Positions 14,347 through 25,999 of a stretch of DNA of 64,000 nucleotides are shown here, piece after piece. The notes below the pieces were generated by a model that saw only the letters and a program-made list of their open reading frames with translations, made no database searches and was not told the DNA's origin. The stretch lies in the NCBI RefSeq assembly GCF_014529535.1, contig NC_050738.1:3418588-3482587 (forward strand), in the 5' to 3' direction. Source of the DNA: Bradysia coprophila. Taxonomy: Eukaryota; Arthropoda; Insecta; Diptera; Sciaridae. Numbering within the stretch: the first letter of the stretch is position 1; every line of letters begins with the position of its first letter. The position numbers were made by a program, and so were the translations under genes.

Positions 14347-14508
14347 CAACGCACTTCAAGCAAAAGTGCTCTTAATGACAGCTGCCAAATAGAGTACTAT
14401 TTTGTATGAAATTTTATCCCCACTCTTTTTACAGTGTAAAATTTTGTATGGAGCACTGTCAAGTTTCAGTACCCTATTTAGAGTACCACTTTTGCTTGAA
14501 GTGCGTTG
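14347..14508. repeat. CAACGCAC-family MITE, complete copy (hAT-like)
   Basis: A 162-bp element with ends CAACGCACTTCAAGCA and TGCTTGAAGTGCGTTG as terminal inverted repeats. It is flanked by GGTACTGG and GGTACCGG, a 7-of-8 match, as expected for the 8-bp target duplication of hAT transposons. It is the best complete reference in this window for related copies at 364, 15265, 22729, 23017 and 57335. Confidence 0.8.
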
Positions 14509-14725
14509 GTACCGGCCGAGCAATTCTTTAGTTGAGCAATATTTACGTGTATTTATAGTATGGAAACATTTTCCAACAAGATTAGTCTTAAATTGTCGGG
14601 AAAGCCCAAAGTTTTTTTTGCTATTACATCGAATTTGAAAAAAATCACATTTGTAAACATTCGTAAATTATATTTGACTATCAAACGTAATTTTCGGCAG
14701 AGATGTTTACTATTCGAGAACTGCG

Positions 14726-15030
14726 CACCGACTGACGAAATTATTCTGCCTGCTTGCCTGTTTAAAGCTTGAATTTTTGGTAGTTGACTACCAACCTGGT
14801 AGTTGACTACCATACTGATAGAGAGGTGGTACAGATGTTAACTGTTTGACAGCTGCACACCGACTGATGAAATTATTTAGGCTGCTTGCCTATTTATAAC
14901 TACCAAACTGGTAGTTGAATACCAAATTGGTAGTTGCCTACGAAACTGATAGAAAGTTGGTGGAGATGGTTACTGTTCAACAGCTGGATATCGACTGATG
15001 AAACTATTCTTCCTGCTTGCCTATTTCTAA
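14726..15030. repeat. Tandem repeat, ~131-bp unit, 2.5 copies
   Basis: The segment ACTGAYGAAAYTATT followed by CTGCTTGCCTRTTT recurs at 14731, 14863 and 14994 (spacings 132 and 131). Between these lie several copies of the small palindromic motif GGTAGTTGACTACC and variants. No coding potential. Confidence 0.75.
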
Positions 15031-15264
15031 CTCACGTATTTGGTAGTTGGTAGCTCCAGAATAGAGAAAATTGAGAGAAAGAAAAAAGACCTCACTAGGC
15101 TCACAGCCGGTCTATTCTTGTTAGAAAATTGGATGGAAAATGACAAGAGATTCGCATTTTATTGTTACTGCCGAAAATGTTAGCTTAGACACTTTTATTC
15201 CCTTTACTTACATACCACAGTTAAAATAAAATACTTCGCTCATGTCATGTATACGTACTTAGTT

Positions 15265-15411
15265 CAACGCACTTCAAGCATTAGTTCAATAGGGTACTGA
15301 AACTTGACAGTGTGTCATTAAACTGTAAAACACTGTAAAAAACGATTTCATACAAAATAGTACTCTATTTGGCGGCTGTCGACTATGATCACTTTTGCTT
15401 GAAGTGCGTTG
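15265..15411. repeat. CAACGCAC-family MITE, second copy
   Basis: The ends CAACGCACTTCAAGCA and TTGCTTGAAGTGCGTTG match the copy at 14347, with the interior in the opposite orientation. Flanking bases do not show a convincing 8-bp duplication, so the insertion is older or was rearranged. Confidence 0.75.
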
Positions 15412-17970
15412 ATGTTACACATATTCATATTGATATTGCTGTCTCGCGCAAAAGTGAATGTGTAATCGAGCTCACTTCAATGGGATTTCTTTTGGATTGT
15501 ATTGGATTGGATTGTGGATTGAATAACGTTGAAAACAAAAAAAAAAGATTCTAAGCTAAGTTCATCGGGTGTAGTGTACCCTTAAAACATAAAATTAAAA
15601 AAAAATTCTTCTAGAAAATGATCAGGGAGCTCTGACGGTTATGTGATTTTTGGATTAAAATCAAAAAATTTAAATCGATCCAGCCAAAGTGGATTTCGTA
15701 CCTCAGAATAGGCTATTGAAAATTCTCTTTTCTATCCAATCTATAATTCAATACACATAAAATATGCACACTATGCAGTTGAAGGATCACCTTTTCCTCA
15801 TCATCTGAGACGTATTCTTGAATGTGGTTGCAGCGGTTGCAGTCCAGGTAACTCGGATGATAATACAAAATATCCTTTGCGATATATTTGGCTTAAAGTT
15901 TTGGTAAAGGCTAAGTATTGTTTCAATAGAGTTTAGAAGGTATGTGCATTCAAATAACATATTTTAGATGATTACGTTGAACCAGGTCAGAACTGGCTAG
16001 CTATCTACACAAAAAATTTTCAAGTCGACCTCCACACACATTTAAAAACCAACACAAACGCAATAACGCTTAGACCAGGGAACTAAATCAACATAACGTC
16101 TACAATAGAGGCAGATTATTTCAACGCTACATTTCCTAGAAATGGGTATAAATACATAAAGCTTAGACAAATTAAATTAAAATTTGAATAGAAACACAAA
16201 ACTTTAAACTGGCAGAGTGGCAGACACACAGAGTAATTCATTAAATCGAAATAATTATAAATTCCGAGTAATCTCGTCCATAACTACAACACTGCCATGG
16301 ATGTGTGTGGTGGGCAGCAATTTGCTTTATTTATTCATGCATTTGAAATTGGCGAACCGAACGTCTACCACACATGACGCCAATTCATAAAGAACTACCG
16401 ATTTCAATTTCCAAATACTGCCACTAAACTGCTAATACAAAATGAATTGTTTCAATTTTACGCACACATTCGTTTTTCGCTAGCGCGTTCTAACCTTATG
16501 CCAATTAAATCCATCGAATCAACCTACTGTGAAATGAAAAACACAGAGAGGAGAGAGAGCTTAACCAATATTTAATGCTGAAATTGTAACGAGTTATTTG
16601 AACATAATTTTAGTTTTGTGTTATTGCTTCGGAATAAAAAGGATACCGAACTAATAACCATAACCATCAATTGGATGCTAGGTCAATTTGCCGTTTGAAT
16701 AACTATTATTATTCGATTCGTAAACGATTCTGGTTTGTTTTTCGGTTCGTTTATCTGTTTCTTTGTCGACAGACCGAAAGAGATTTATTTTTATTGGGAT
16801 AAACAGTTTCACTTAAAAACTAAAAGGTTTCGCAATTACGGCTTTGGAATGTTTATTTATCTTTGTCGACTTATTCGTTCTCACAATGTTTACAGCTTCT
16901 TGTTAAAGAAAGGAAAAGAAACTGTGCCAGACTTAGTCCTTTACACAAGGCAACCGTATCGCAGTTTAATAATTAGGTCTGTTATTTCATTTCAAGTATC
17001 GCCTAACATTTGATGCCACATGTTTCACTTCATTTATTTTGACAGACATTTTTCATATAAACAAACAGGACGCGTCACATTAGCGAATAGTAAGAAAAAT
17101 AAAATTTCATTGACTTAGCTCCGTTTCAATTAGATAGACGATGTCAACTGAAATTCGTTCTATAGCTTAAAAAACCATCGTAAGGACGATTCGGAACGGC
17201 GCAAAATAAATAATCAAAATTCATTTCTCTTATAATTCGCTAATGTCACATGTCCCTTTGATAGCATATGCTTGCAAGGACCTTGTTTTTTTTTAGATGA
17301 AAAATGATTGTGTTGTGTGATGTGGAATGCACGACAAGTATATAATTACTTCTCCTGCTACTTCTTTCGTTCTAATTGTTTTCTTTAGATTGATTCACCA
17401 TCTTTTACTCAAGGGCCCTCTCAATAGAACAAACTGACAAATTAAAATGAAAAATCATATATTTGAATGTATGTGTGACAGCTCCGTGTACAGACAGTAC
17501 ACGGGACTCTTAATGTCAAAAATAAAGGGACTCATAATGTCAAAAGCAAAGCAAAGTTGACGTTTTCGTGTTAGTGGTGTGTGAGATATAATTTTTCAAT
17601 GAATTTCGGTCATAATTCCTCTAGGTAGTCTACCTCTATGCTTTTACTTCATTAATTTCAAAATACGTTCTACTATATATAAGACTTCAATAGCCAGGAC
17701 TCACCGAACAGTTTTGTCTTCAATGTCGATACACAGTTCGTGAAATAACCCATCGAAATGATTGAGAAACGTAGTCATTTTTCTGGGACTTTTCGTGCAT
17801 TTCGCACGGTCTCACGAACTGTGACCCCAATGTTTTAGAAGTTCGTCATACTTCCAAAAAAGTGCTTCCAGTGACAGCTGCCGAATAGAGTACCTGACAT
17901 TTCATAACTAAAAATCATGGCAAGATACGTCGTATTTCAGTTGTCCGGTGCACAAAAGCTTTTTCCATTC
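15412..17970. other. Intergenic, no gene seen
   Basis: AT-rich sequence with no supported exon. A short hairpin is visible at about 17482-17503 (CCGTGTAC ... GTACACGG). Confidence 0.4.
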
Positions 17971-18086
17971 CACTCAACAAAAGTACTCCGTGAGCGAGCC
18001 GTGAGAGAGCGAGCTGTTAAATAAATAAAGAAAAAAATGAAAAAATTCAATTTTGTCTCTCATACGGAGTACTTTTTTGGTAAGAG
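17971..18086. repeat. Small inverted-repeat element, copy 1
   Basis: The left part contains CTCAACAAAAGTACTCCGTG and the right part CATACGGAGTACTTTTTTGG, forming imperfect terminal inverted repeats. A related copy lies at 42719-42835, sharing AACAAAAGTACTC, the GAGAGAGC segment and TTCAATTTTGTCTCT. Confidence 0.65.
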
Positions 18087-18882
18087 GAAACTAAGCATTA
18101 TATGCTATACACACACAGCTCGATAGATTTTTTTGTATAGTTGACAATATGAGTATATAATTCAACAGATTTTCGCAAAAAGCTTTTAATGCCATTTACC
18201 ATACAATCACAACGTTAAAATCGCCTGAAGTCAAACGATAAATTAATAGCAAGACCTTTACAAACATGCACTAGTTTGTGTTTAAATATTTGAAATATTC
18301 ACAATATGCGAATCATTTTGCTGTTGAAAATTATTAATCGAATATTTTGTGAAAATCATGGCACAATTTATTTATGTGTTAGTTTAACATTTTAAGGGTT
18401 TCAGCATTAAAATGTCGGATAGTTAAGTATTTGGAGGTGGTTAAGTGTATGTTTTTGGGGTTTAGCTATTATATGTATATTGTATTCACTTGGTAAATAA
18501 TTGAATATATTAACGTTTCCCGTTCGAAATACCAAAATGTATAATACATTTCCATGCCAACAATGCCTCTTTTAGCGCATCCAACTCATTATTTATTCAC
18601 CAAATGTATAACTGAGTGCAGAATTGTGGCTAATAAATACGCTTTATGGATTGTATTCATTTATAAATCATTCAGTTAACTAAATTTGTTTAATAATACA
18701 AAATGGATCACGAATCACACATTGAGCGGTCAAGATGACAAGACAACGAAAGAAATTTCAGATTACGAGACCAATTACAAATGGACTGAGAGCGCTCCAG
18801 ACGGCCATGTTATTTACACCGAAAGAAATTTTGGATTACGAGTTTAATCTTGCGAGAGAACACCGTCAGATTTCTTTGTCTA

Positions 18883-19006
18883 CAGTGAACGACATCTCAA
18901 ATGTCTCACTGTCATTTTTTTCAGAGAATGTCATTGTGAATTTGCAGTGACACAATAAAATTCTCAGAAAAATTTGACAGTGAGACATTTGAGATGTCGT
19001 TCACTG
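18883..19006. repeat. Tc1/mariner-like MITE with TA duplication
   Basis: The ends are CAGTGAACGACATCTCAAAT and its reverse complement, forming about 45-bp inverted arms around a short loop. The dinucleotide TA flanks both sides (18881-18882 and 19007-19008). The CAGTG terminus plus TA target duplication is typical of mariner-superfamily MITEs. Confidence 0.8.
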
Positions 19007-19008
19007 TA

Positions 19009-20840
19009 CGAAAAAAATTCTTTAAAAACCCGAATTGAATATTTGCACCCGGGGCCTAAACTGGCCTAAAATACACTATGGTGGAAGGTGTCAAATATTC
19101 TGTTGAACACTATTTTCACTCATTGAGTCTTTCAACAGGTCAATTTTCCTTGTACAAACTGGTCTGACAATTGGTTGTTTCGTCAGAAGACACTTGAATA
19201 TTCCTTGCACATTGAACAAACTGGCCTAACAGTTCAATGTTTCGACAATTGTGTGCAAATTGCGCTACACAACTATTTTTTTGACTCTGCTGCAAACAGT
19301 GTCCTATGTGATATTTGCACCCGGGCGCACCAATCTCAGGTTCCACATCTTCGGATGTTATGAACTCCAAGATGAGGTGAGGAACAAAGGATCTTGGATC
19401 TTCCCAATAACTCTAATCTAATCTATGTCATCTCAAAAGTTCTTCAATCCAAGTTCGTTTTATCTGTGTAGCTATTTTCTACCTCGCTGATTTGATGGAA
19501 ATTTTATATGAGGCCCATGTAGTAATACACCATGTTGACCCTCACTTTGTTATCAAGACATCTGTGCCACGCACTCCATATCTCCCACTTACTGCCGATC
19601 GGAATTTTATATTAACATCCAATAACTGTGACGTATACACAGCAATACATTGTAGGAAAAAAAATCACCAAATTCCACATAATTAAGTTACGTGAAACTT
19701 AATTAATTTGACACGTGAAATATATATACACATCCCTTTTGCCTATCTATCCGTTCAGTAGCCACTACTATACCGTACCATACACTCTCCAGCAGCCTAT
19801 GACACGAAAATTCCTCTCTAATTCACAAAATTGAACAAAATGAAAAAAGAAACCTTGATGGGCGAACAGCAAATCAATCAAACATTAAATAATGACTGAA
19901 CGATGATTAATTTTATTTCTGACAAGAGTATTTTGTAGCTAAATGTAGCCTTTCTACATACCATTGGAAATATGTGCCGGCCTCGGTTATTACGACCACG
20001 CCATACAGATATATTGTTGCCACTTCTATATGCGAATATATATAGATAGTCGGATGCATGTTTGTATATACATAGCGATAGAGGTACATTTTCGTATATA
20101 TATAAAGAGCAGCCTCTTCATCCACTACCCAGTCATGGTAATTGACTTTACAAAATTTGGTTTATGGGTGAAAGTTATGGCCAGCCATTATTTGCGTTTT
20201 TTTTTCTGTGTAAAATACGGCTGCCAAAATTGGGTTATTGAAATTTGCGTGAAAAAAGGAAATATAAACAATTTTTTCTCCAGTATTTTCTATTTAGCTT
20301 TAGAAACTTTATTTTCGTTCGTTATTTACAATTATCGATTGGGGTTTTCGTTTCTTTTTCTAACAGCAACAGCAAATCTTGCGTGTACAGTTAAAGAGGA
20401 ACCCATTAAACTTTTCAATAATACTTTCAATTTCGTTGCATTGTCGGTAAACTTTATTAATTCAGTATTACACAAACAGTCAGTCCTCAATTAATTTTCG
20501 CTCTTACACCAGTTAACATGGTTCAGCTTTTAATTATTCATTATCCGAAAGTTTTGCTCGAAATTTTTTGTAAATTTTTACTGATTTTTCATTCAGAGTT
20601 GAACATTGTACAATTCACTAATGTCGCTCAATAAATCATCAATCACAGATAGAAATATGGACCTAGATCTTAATCGTTTAGGTTTAGGGATTAACAGTAA
20701 GCGATCGAATCTCTTTTTAAAAAAGAATTTAATTCCATCGGGAACTACATTTCACTCGAAATCGTTAGGTCCTAACGAAATTACATTTTCATCTTTTAAG
20801 TTTAAGCTTAAAATCTTGAAATTTTTTAGATGTTGTACAG
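19009..20840. other. Intergenic; contains a 15-bp direct repeat pair
   Basis: No supported gene. ATATTTGCACCCGGG occurs at 19039-19053 and again at 19311-19325, bracketing about 257 bp. The 176-aa open frame at 19964-20494 is AT-driven, with no recognisable domain or initiation context, and I do not call it. Confidence 0.4.
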
Positions 20841-20958
20841 CAATACCCTCTCTAGCAAACAAACTTGGTTTTGACGCTTTCAAAATACCACACCTTATTC
20901 AAAGGCTACGTTGCATTTTTACCTTAATAAATGTAGTTATGTTGCTAGAGTAGGTATT
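20841..20958. repeat. CAATACCC-family MITE, copy 1
   Basis: The left end CAATACCCTCTCTAGCAA and the right end TTGCTAGAGTAGGTATT are imperfect inverted repeats. Flanks TTGTACAG and GTGTACAG match at 7 of 8 bases, a hAT-like duplication. A second copy lies at 37646-37805. Confidence 0.7.
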
Positions 20959-20962
20959 GTGT

Positions 20963-21080
20963 ACAGTCAAAGGCAGAGAAATTTCACCATCAATTTGCTT
21001 CAGCTGTTTTCCAGCTGATCCACACATCGAATCAAAACAGGTTATACCCGTGTGGTAGTGGTGAAACCGTATAAAGACGT
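20963..21080. repeat. Partial copy of the GAAATTTCA/CAGCTG element
   Basis: This segment shares GAAATTTCA, TTTGCTTCAGCTGTTTTCCAGCTGA (only key parts named), the ACACA stretch and the TATAAA/GTGGTAGTGG interior with the elements at 62880-63050 and 63339-63754. It seems to be one half plus part of the interior. Confidence 0.5.
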
Positions 21081-21353
21081 GTCATTTACCTTTTTATCTC
21101 TCCTCAAGAGTCCATGAGAAAACTTTTTTCACGTTAACTGTCACTTTTTTAATGTTTTCAAAAATTGTATGATCAATTGATGTGTTTTGTTTCTCGGAGA
21201 AAAGCGATGAAAAGCGTTGTGCTCACCTTTGGGGGAAATAGAAAAATCCAAATGGATCGATATTGCGGTACCCGCTTCGCTCTGGCCACATTATTGAAAT
21301 TTCTTAGTTTTTCTCTGCGGTAAACAAATATATGTATTCTAATCCAAAGAATA

Positions 21354-21522
21354 GATCAGTGTCAAATAACGGTTTCTTCTCTCAAAATAGTGTCAAATGA
21401 GTTGTCAATTTCACAAAGCTAACCTCAAACAATGACAGCTACATATCAATCTTTGTAACATTTTGGTTAGCTTTGTGAAAATGACAGCTCATTTCACATC
21501 TCAAACGACATTGACAATGATC
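21354..21522. repeat. Inverted-repeat MITE with TA duplication
   Basis: The arms begin GATCAGTGTCAA and end TTGACAATGATC. Inside, CACAAAGCTAACC pairs with GGTTAGCTTTGTG and GAGTTGTCA pairs with TGACAGCTC. TA flanks each side (21352-21353 and 21523-21524), suggesting a Tc1/mariner-type MITE. Confidence 0.7.
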
Positions 21523-21548
21523 TATTGTGATGATTTAGAACCACGGCT

Positions 21549-21728
21549 GAGTAAAATAAACCAGGCAGGAGCGGTTCATTTTCGAAACGTCAAATAAGAG
21601 ACCTAATACACTGTATGAAAATGAACTCAAATAAACACTGACATAAATTTTATTCGCAAAATATATAGGGCTACTAGATTATTCAGGTCCTTAGTCAAAT
21701 CACCGCTCTTGCCTGGTTAACTTTACTC
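21549..21728. repeat. Inverted-repeat MITE, ~30-bp termini
   Basis: The left end reads GAGTAAAATAAACCAGGCAG and the right end CTTGCCTGGTTAACTTTACTC, inverted with few mismatches, including CAGGAGCGG/CCGCTCTTG. The interior is non-coding. Confidence 0.75.
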
Positions 21729-22720
21729 TGTCGTGTTTAGAGCAGACTTTTTATTCTCAAATCGTTCTAAAATCTGGATGCCCTGAGAATCTAAAAAGAT
21801 CGCTTTAAATTTAGCAACAATCGTTGTTTAAAAATTAGCTCTGCGGGATGTATGGTCAAGGTTGGACCTTTCGCGAATGTGTGAGATGAAAGTTGACTTG
21901 CGTGTGCATTGTTTTAAACCGGTTAGTATGCAGATTTAGAACTGATTGCTTCCAGAGTGTGATGGCTTTTGTGGAAATTATCGCGGGTCTATTTGTTGAA
22001 ATTCGATTGACATGCATTATTGATATGTATGCAGGCCTAGAAACGAAATGGCATTATCAGAAATTTGTTTACGACTGACGAGGAAATTAGTATGACGGAC
22101 CTGGCTTATTTAGCCATTACAGCTAATATGATTCATCTGAAATGAGCTGGACTGTAATCATTACTGCCTAGTCTGTTATGATTCTTTTACATAGCGGTGA
22201 ATTGCCTATGTAAACACAACGTACCGAGTGGGTACACGTTAAAATCTCATGCACTTTGTTACTTGATTTTCCACACATATTGTAAAATCTCAGAATATCG
22301 TCCGGCAAAATTTTGGTATAAACAAGCGATAAACAGCATTCAACGTTTGTTATAAATGTTTTTATAGTATACATAGCGTGCAGAGATGAGTTAATGTTCC
22401 ACTTTGTGCCATCGATAACAATCTCAGAACCAACATTTAAGCAGCTAGGGTTTATGTTGTCAGCGGTTCATTTATAGGCAGTTGATTTAGGTGCAACTCG
22501 GTTTCGTTTGTCGCGACCACTGTTCATAACTCTTATCACAGGTCGACCACTAAATGCGAATGCGATGATTCCAGTAAAGACTTTATTTGAATTTGGTACG
22601 ATTAAACAAAATAATTTCATTGCAGGATGAACAACAATTTGGATAATAGACTGTCGTAAGTAGACATACATGGTAAAAACGTAAAACGTAAAAAAGCAAA
22701 CATCATGTGGAGTCGATATT
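21729..22720. other. Intergenic, no gene seen
   Basis: No ORF of convincing composition; minus-strand frames of 68 and 109 aa near 22168-22797 lack recognisable features. Confidence 0.4.
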
Positions 22721-22728
22721 GGCTCGAT

Positions 22729-22766
22729 CAACGCACTGCTCCTAGCATGAACAGGAGCAGTGCGTT
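22729..22766. repeat. Minimal 38-bp MITE, perfect 8-bp TSD
   Basis: A hairpin CAACGCACTGCTCCT - AGCATGAAC - AGGAGCAGTGCGTT, flanked on both sides by GGCTCGAT (22721-22728 and 22767-22774). The outer bases match the CAACGCAC family; the inner CTGCTCCTAGCATGAA matches the elements at 24617 and 56995. It is an insertion with almost no interior left. Confidence 0.85.
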
Positions 22767-23016
22767 GGCTCGATACAATGAGCGTGAGAGTTGTCAATGA
22801 CGAAATTTACAACTTCAATGGAAATGTTTGTAATTGACAAATATGTACTGTATGCTTGCGGCTGTTTTTAAATATAGTTCTACCTATAGTTCTATATAGT
22901 TCTATCTCACGACGTTCAAGGAAAATGGCACAGCTTTGCCGGAGAAATATATATCATGATAGCAATTTACGAGCGGCTTTCAAATTGCTATTTTGACAAT
23001 GGACATTAAGTTCCCG

Positions 23017-24474
23017 TGCAACGCACTGCAAGCATGAGTGATCGTAGTGATAGCTGCCAAATAGCGTACTACGTTGACTAAAAAAAATGTACAAATCATT
23101 TTACAGTGCACAAAATTTGTATGAGACACTGAGACACTATACATGTCCGAAGATAGTCCAAGTCCAAAATTTAGAACCCGCCTCCTGTAGAAGAAAAGAC
23201 CCGCCTCTTTTCAATTTAAGTTCATAATGTTAACGTTAAAGGTGTGTCTAATTTAAGAGAAATAGGCGTGTCTTTAAAACGGGCAGTCTATTTTAATAAA
23301 ATAAAATATTTCTTACCGATGCTGGACTGTCCAACTTTTTTCGCGAGTCTTATTTCTGGACTGTCCAACAGTTTCTTCGACTCTTATTTCTGGACAGTCC
23401 AATTTTCTACTTACGAATCAATTCTGGACTGTCCAACTTTTTTCGCGAGTCTTATTTCTGGACTGTCCAACTTTTTCTTCGACTCTTATTTCTGGACAGT
23501 CCAATTTTCTACTTACGAATCAATTCTGGACTGTCCAACTTTTTTCGCGAGTCTTATTTCTGGACTGTCCAACTTTTTTCGCGACTCTTATTTCTGGACA
23601 GTCCAATTTTCTTCTTACGAATCAATTCTGGACTGTCCAACCAATACCAATTTTAATTGTACATAAAAAGCGTTTTAACACGCCGAGCGATCCGGCCCAT
23701 TGCCCCGTAGCGAAGCGGAGGGCCGCAATGCGAGCCGGGCGCCGGAACGGTGTCGGTAACTTAGGAGTTATTTTTTTTTCTCTCGCATCGTCTAATAATT
23801 AGTCTGTGTGAAGGCGTTAGCTCGTTCCTAGGGAATTCATCCTTTTACGAAATTTAACGTAAAGGCGTTTTGTTCCAAACCTAGGGAATTCAACCTTTTA
23901 TTGATTCGTAAGTATAAAATTGGACTGTCCAGAAATAAGAGTCGAAGAAAAAGTTGGACAGTCCAGAAATAAGACTCGCGAAAAAAGTTGGACAGTCCAG
24001 AATTGATTCGTAAGTGGAAAATTGTACTGTCCAGAAATAAGAGTCGAAGAAAAAGTTGGACAGTCCAGAAATAAGACTAGCGAAAAAGGTTGGACAGTCC
24101 AGAATTGATTCGTAAGTAGAAAATTGGACTGTCCAGAAATAAGAGTCGAAGAAAAAGTTGGACAGTCCAGAAATAAGACTCGCGAAAAAAGTTGGACAGT
24201 CCAGATATAAGACTCGCGAAATAAGTTGGACAGTCCAGAATCGGTAAGAAATATTTTATTTTATTAAAATGGACTGCCTGTTTTAAAGACACGGCTATTT
24301 CACTTAAATTAGACACACCTTTAACGTTAACATTATGAACTTAAATTGAAAAGAGGCTGGTCCTTTCTTCTACAGGAGGCGGGTTCTAAATTTTGGACTT
24401 GGACTAAGTTCGGAGATATAGACACTATCCAGTGTCAGTACTCTATTTAGGGTACTAATGCTTGAAATGCGATT
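23017..24474. repeat. CAACGCAC-family MITE split by a nested foldback
   Basis: The outer pieces, 23017-23140 and 24421-24474, are the two halves of one MITE. They start CAACGCACTGCAAGCA and end in a degraded TGCTTGAAATGCG, with interior similarity to 14347-14508 (GCTGCCAAATAG, TTTACAGTG, CTCTATTTAGGGTAC). The halves are separated by the foldback element at 23141-24420. Confidence 0.75.
23141..24420. mobile_element. 1,280-bp foldback with minisatellite arms and GC-rich core
   Basis: Insertion flanked by a perfect 8-bp duplication, GACACTAT (23133-23140 and 24421-24428). The ends are inverted repeats containing GTCCAAGTCC/GGACTTGGAC. Each arm is about 500 bp. The outer part is unique sequence (CGCCTCCTGTAGAAG, GTTAACGTTAAAGGTGTGTC). 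The inner part is an array of short units built on GGACTGTCCAA, itself a near-palindrome, alternating with CGCGAGTCTTATTT and TACGAATCAA. Left array is about 23320-23645 and the inverted right array about 23905-24240. The centre (about 23650-23900) is unique and much richer in GC than the surroundings. ORFs of 140 and 79 aa in the arms are repeats of the array in frame and are not genes. No transposase is present. Confidence 0.85.
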
Positions 24475-24616
24475 TACCAGGTCAAAACAATAATTTGGAC
24501 ACGACTATGTCATATGGTATTGATCAAAGATCCGACAACATACTCATGCTAGAGCAAACTTGCTCAAATTTCGTTGTTCTAAGCAAGCTTCCAATAGTCG
24601 ATGTTATATGGCAAAG

Positions 24617-24757
24617 CACTGCTCCTAGCACGAAAACTAATGTTTCCATCAACGTCAAAAAGCCTACAAATTTTCAAACAAGGAATCAGGACTCCTATTT
24701 TGAATGCATAAGCCTTCAAATATTTCTTACGTTCATGCTAGGAGCAGAGCTGTGCAA
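24617..24757. repeat. CACTGCTCCTAGCA-family MITE
   Basis: The left end AAGCACTGCTCCTAGCACGAA and the right end TTCATGCTAGGAGCAGAGCTGTG (parts) are imperfect inverted repeats about 140 bp apart. The family also occurs at 56995-57156 and supplies the inner bases of the 38-bp element at 22729. No clear duplication here. Confidence 0.65.
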
Positions 24758-24759
24758 AT

Positions 24760-25815
24760 GGTAACGATAATTAGTCGTGTCATATGAAAAATTTAAATTC
24801 GTTCCTTAAATCATTAATTATATGTTTCTTTCAGCTTGATACATTTTCATACCGCCTGACTTCTCTTAACCTGTGAATACCCTTTTATGCAAATATACGT
24901 GATCTAAAAGATTTCGATTCTTGCAACACAATCAATAGCGTCTGGCAACGAAAAGGTTATTAACATAATAAGCTCATATAAATGACACTGACATCCTTTC
25001 AAATACATCCATTTTTATACACAAATTTTCTCGAAAGCTGGTTTTCTCTTATGGATTTCCATTACTTTGAATAAACATTTTATCGTTTTTATGGTCTTAT
25101 GACCCTTTTTTAAATACGCCAGACATTTCTTTATTTTTTCTCAGTTTAGCTGTTCAATTATAGGTTGTTTATCATCATGTTGAAATCATTGAACTCAATT
25201 TTAGTTTCGGTAAGATGACAAATTATGATTCCGATGACAGGATCAGCCCCACACGCCGCCACACCCTAACAATACATGTGGCAAGCTAAAAAATCATTTT
25301 AATAGGCGCGTTGTGTTTTGCCTATTTTCTCCCCTCAATGAGAAAATTGCATTTTATTGATGACGAATAACATTTCTAGTGAGAAAAGTGCAGCACTTTG
25401 TCTCCCGTGGGGGAGAAAACCGAACTTTTCTCATTCGAACTGTCACTTCGACTATGTTTTCGAAAATGATATGGCGTCGATTCGTGAAAACGGCAAAACA
25501 CAACATGTACACAGGAAAAACGTTGTGTTCACCTCCCGAGTGAAATTGCTCTATAGAGCAAGCGATCTTTCAGACTACCTAAAAAGGCGAAATGGAGTCT
25601 TCGCTCTCGGTGTCACCTCAAACTGAGATACCATTTTGCAGTTCTAGGTAAATAAAATACTGTTTCCATACCAGCCCCAAAAATAAAGCGGAAAACCTTG
25701 TACTCTCATCTGTTGTGGGCATAAATAAATTTTGGCTTTTTCATTTATCGAAAAACGTTTTTATTTTTATTTTCTATATTTTGAGAACATTTTATGTGAC
25801 GAGAAAAAAAAAAGT
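24760..25815. other. Intergenic, no gene seen
   Basis: AT-rich; an 89-aa frame at 25357-25626 has no recognisable motif. No repeat seen by eye. Confidence 0.4.
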
Positions 25816-25823
25816 AAAAGAAA

Positions 25824-25967
25824 CAGAGAGATGCTAATATGACGACTGGGTACAGTTGGGTTTTTGAGAGAGAATTCCATACATTTTCTCTTAACCAATT
25901 TCAAAATCATTCGACATATTTACCTTATCCATCGAAACGACCCAGTCGTCATATTAGCACCTCTCTG
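25824..25967. repeat. CAGAGAG-family MITE, copy 1, perfect 8-bp TSD
   Basis: The ends CAGAGAGATGCTAATATGAC and GTCATATTAGCACCTCTCTG are inverted repeats. Both flanks are AAAAGAAA (25816-25823 and 25968-25975), a hAT-type duplication. Compared with the 176-bp copy at 55857 it lacks about 35 bp of the left arm. Confidence 0.85.
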
Positions 25968-25999
25968 AAAAGAAAAGAAGGTAAATTATAACAAAACAG

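Noticed and set aside
19964-20494. 176-aa plus-strand ORF
   Set aside because: AT-driven composition, no domain, overlaps microsatellite-like TATATA sequence, no splice or promoter context.
23244-23666. 140-aa ORF with repeated SGLSN/WTVQF-type motifs
   Set aside because: It is the minisatellite arm of the foldback read in frame; the mirrored arm gives a similar minus-strand frame, and there is no start context or splice structure.
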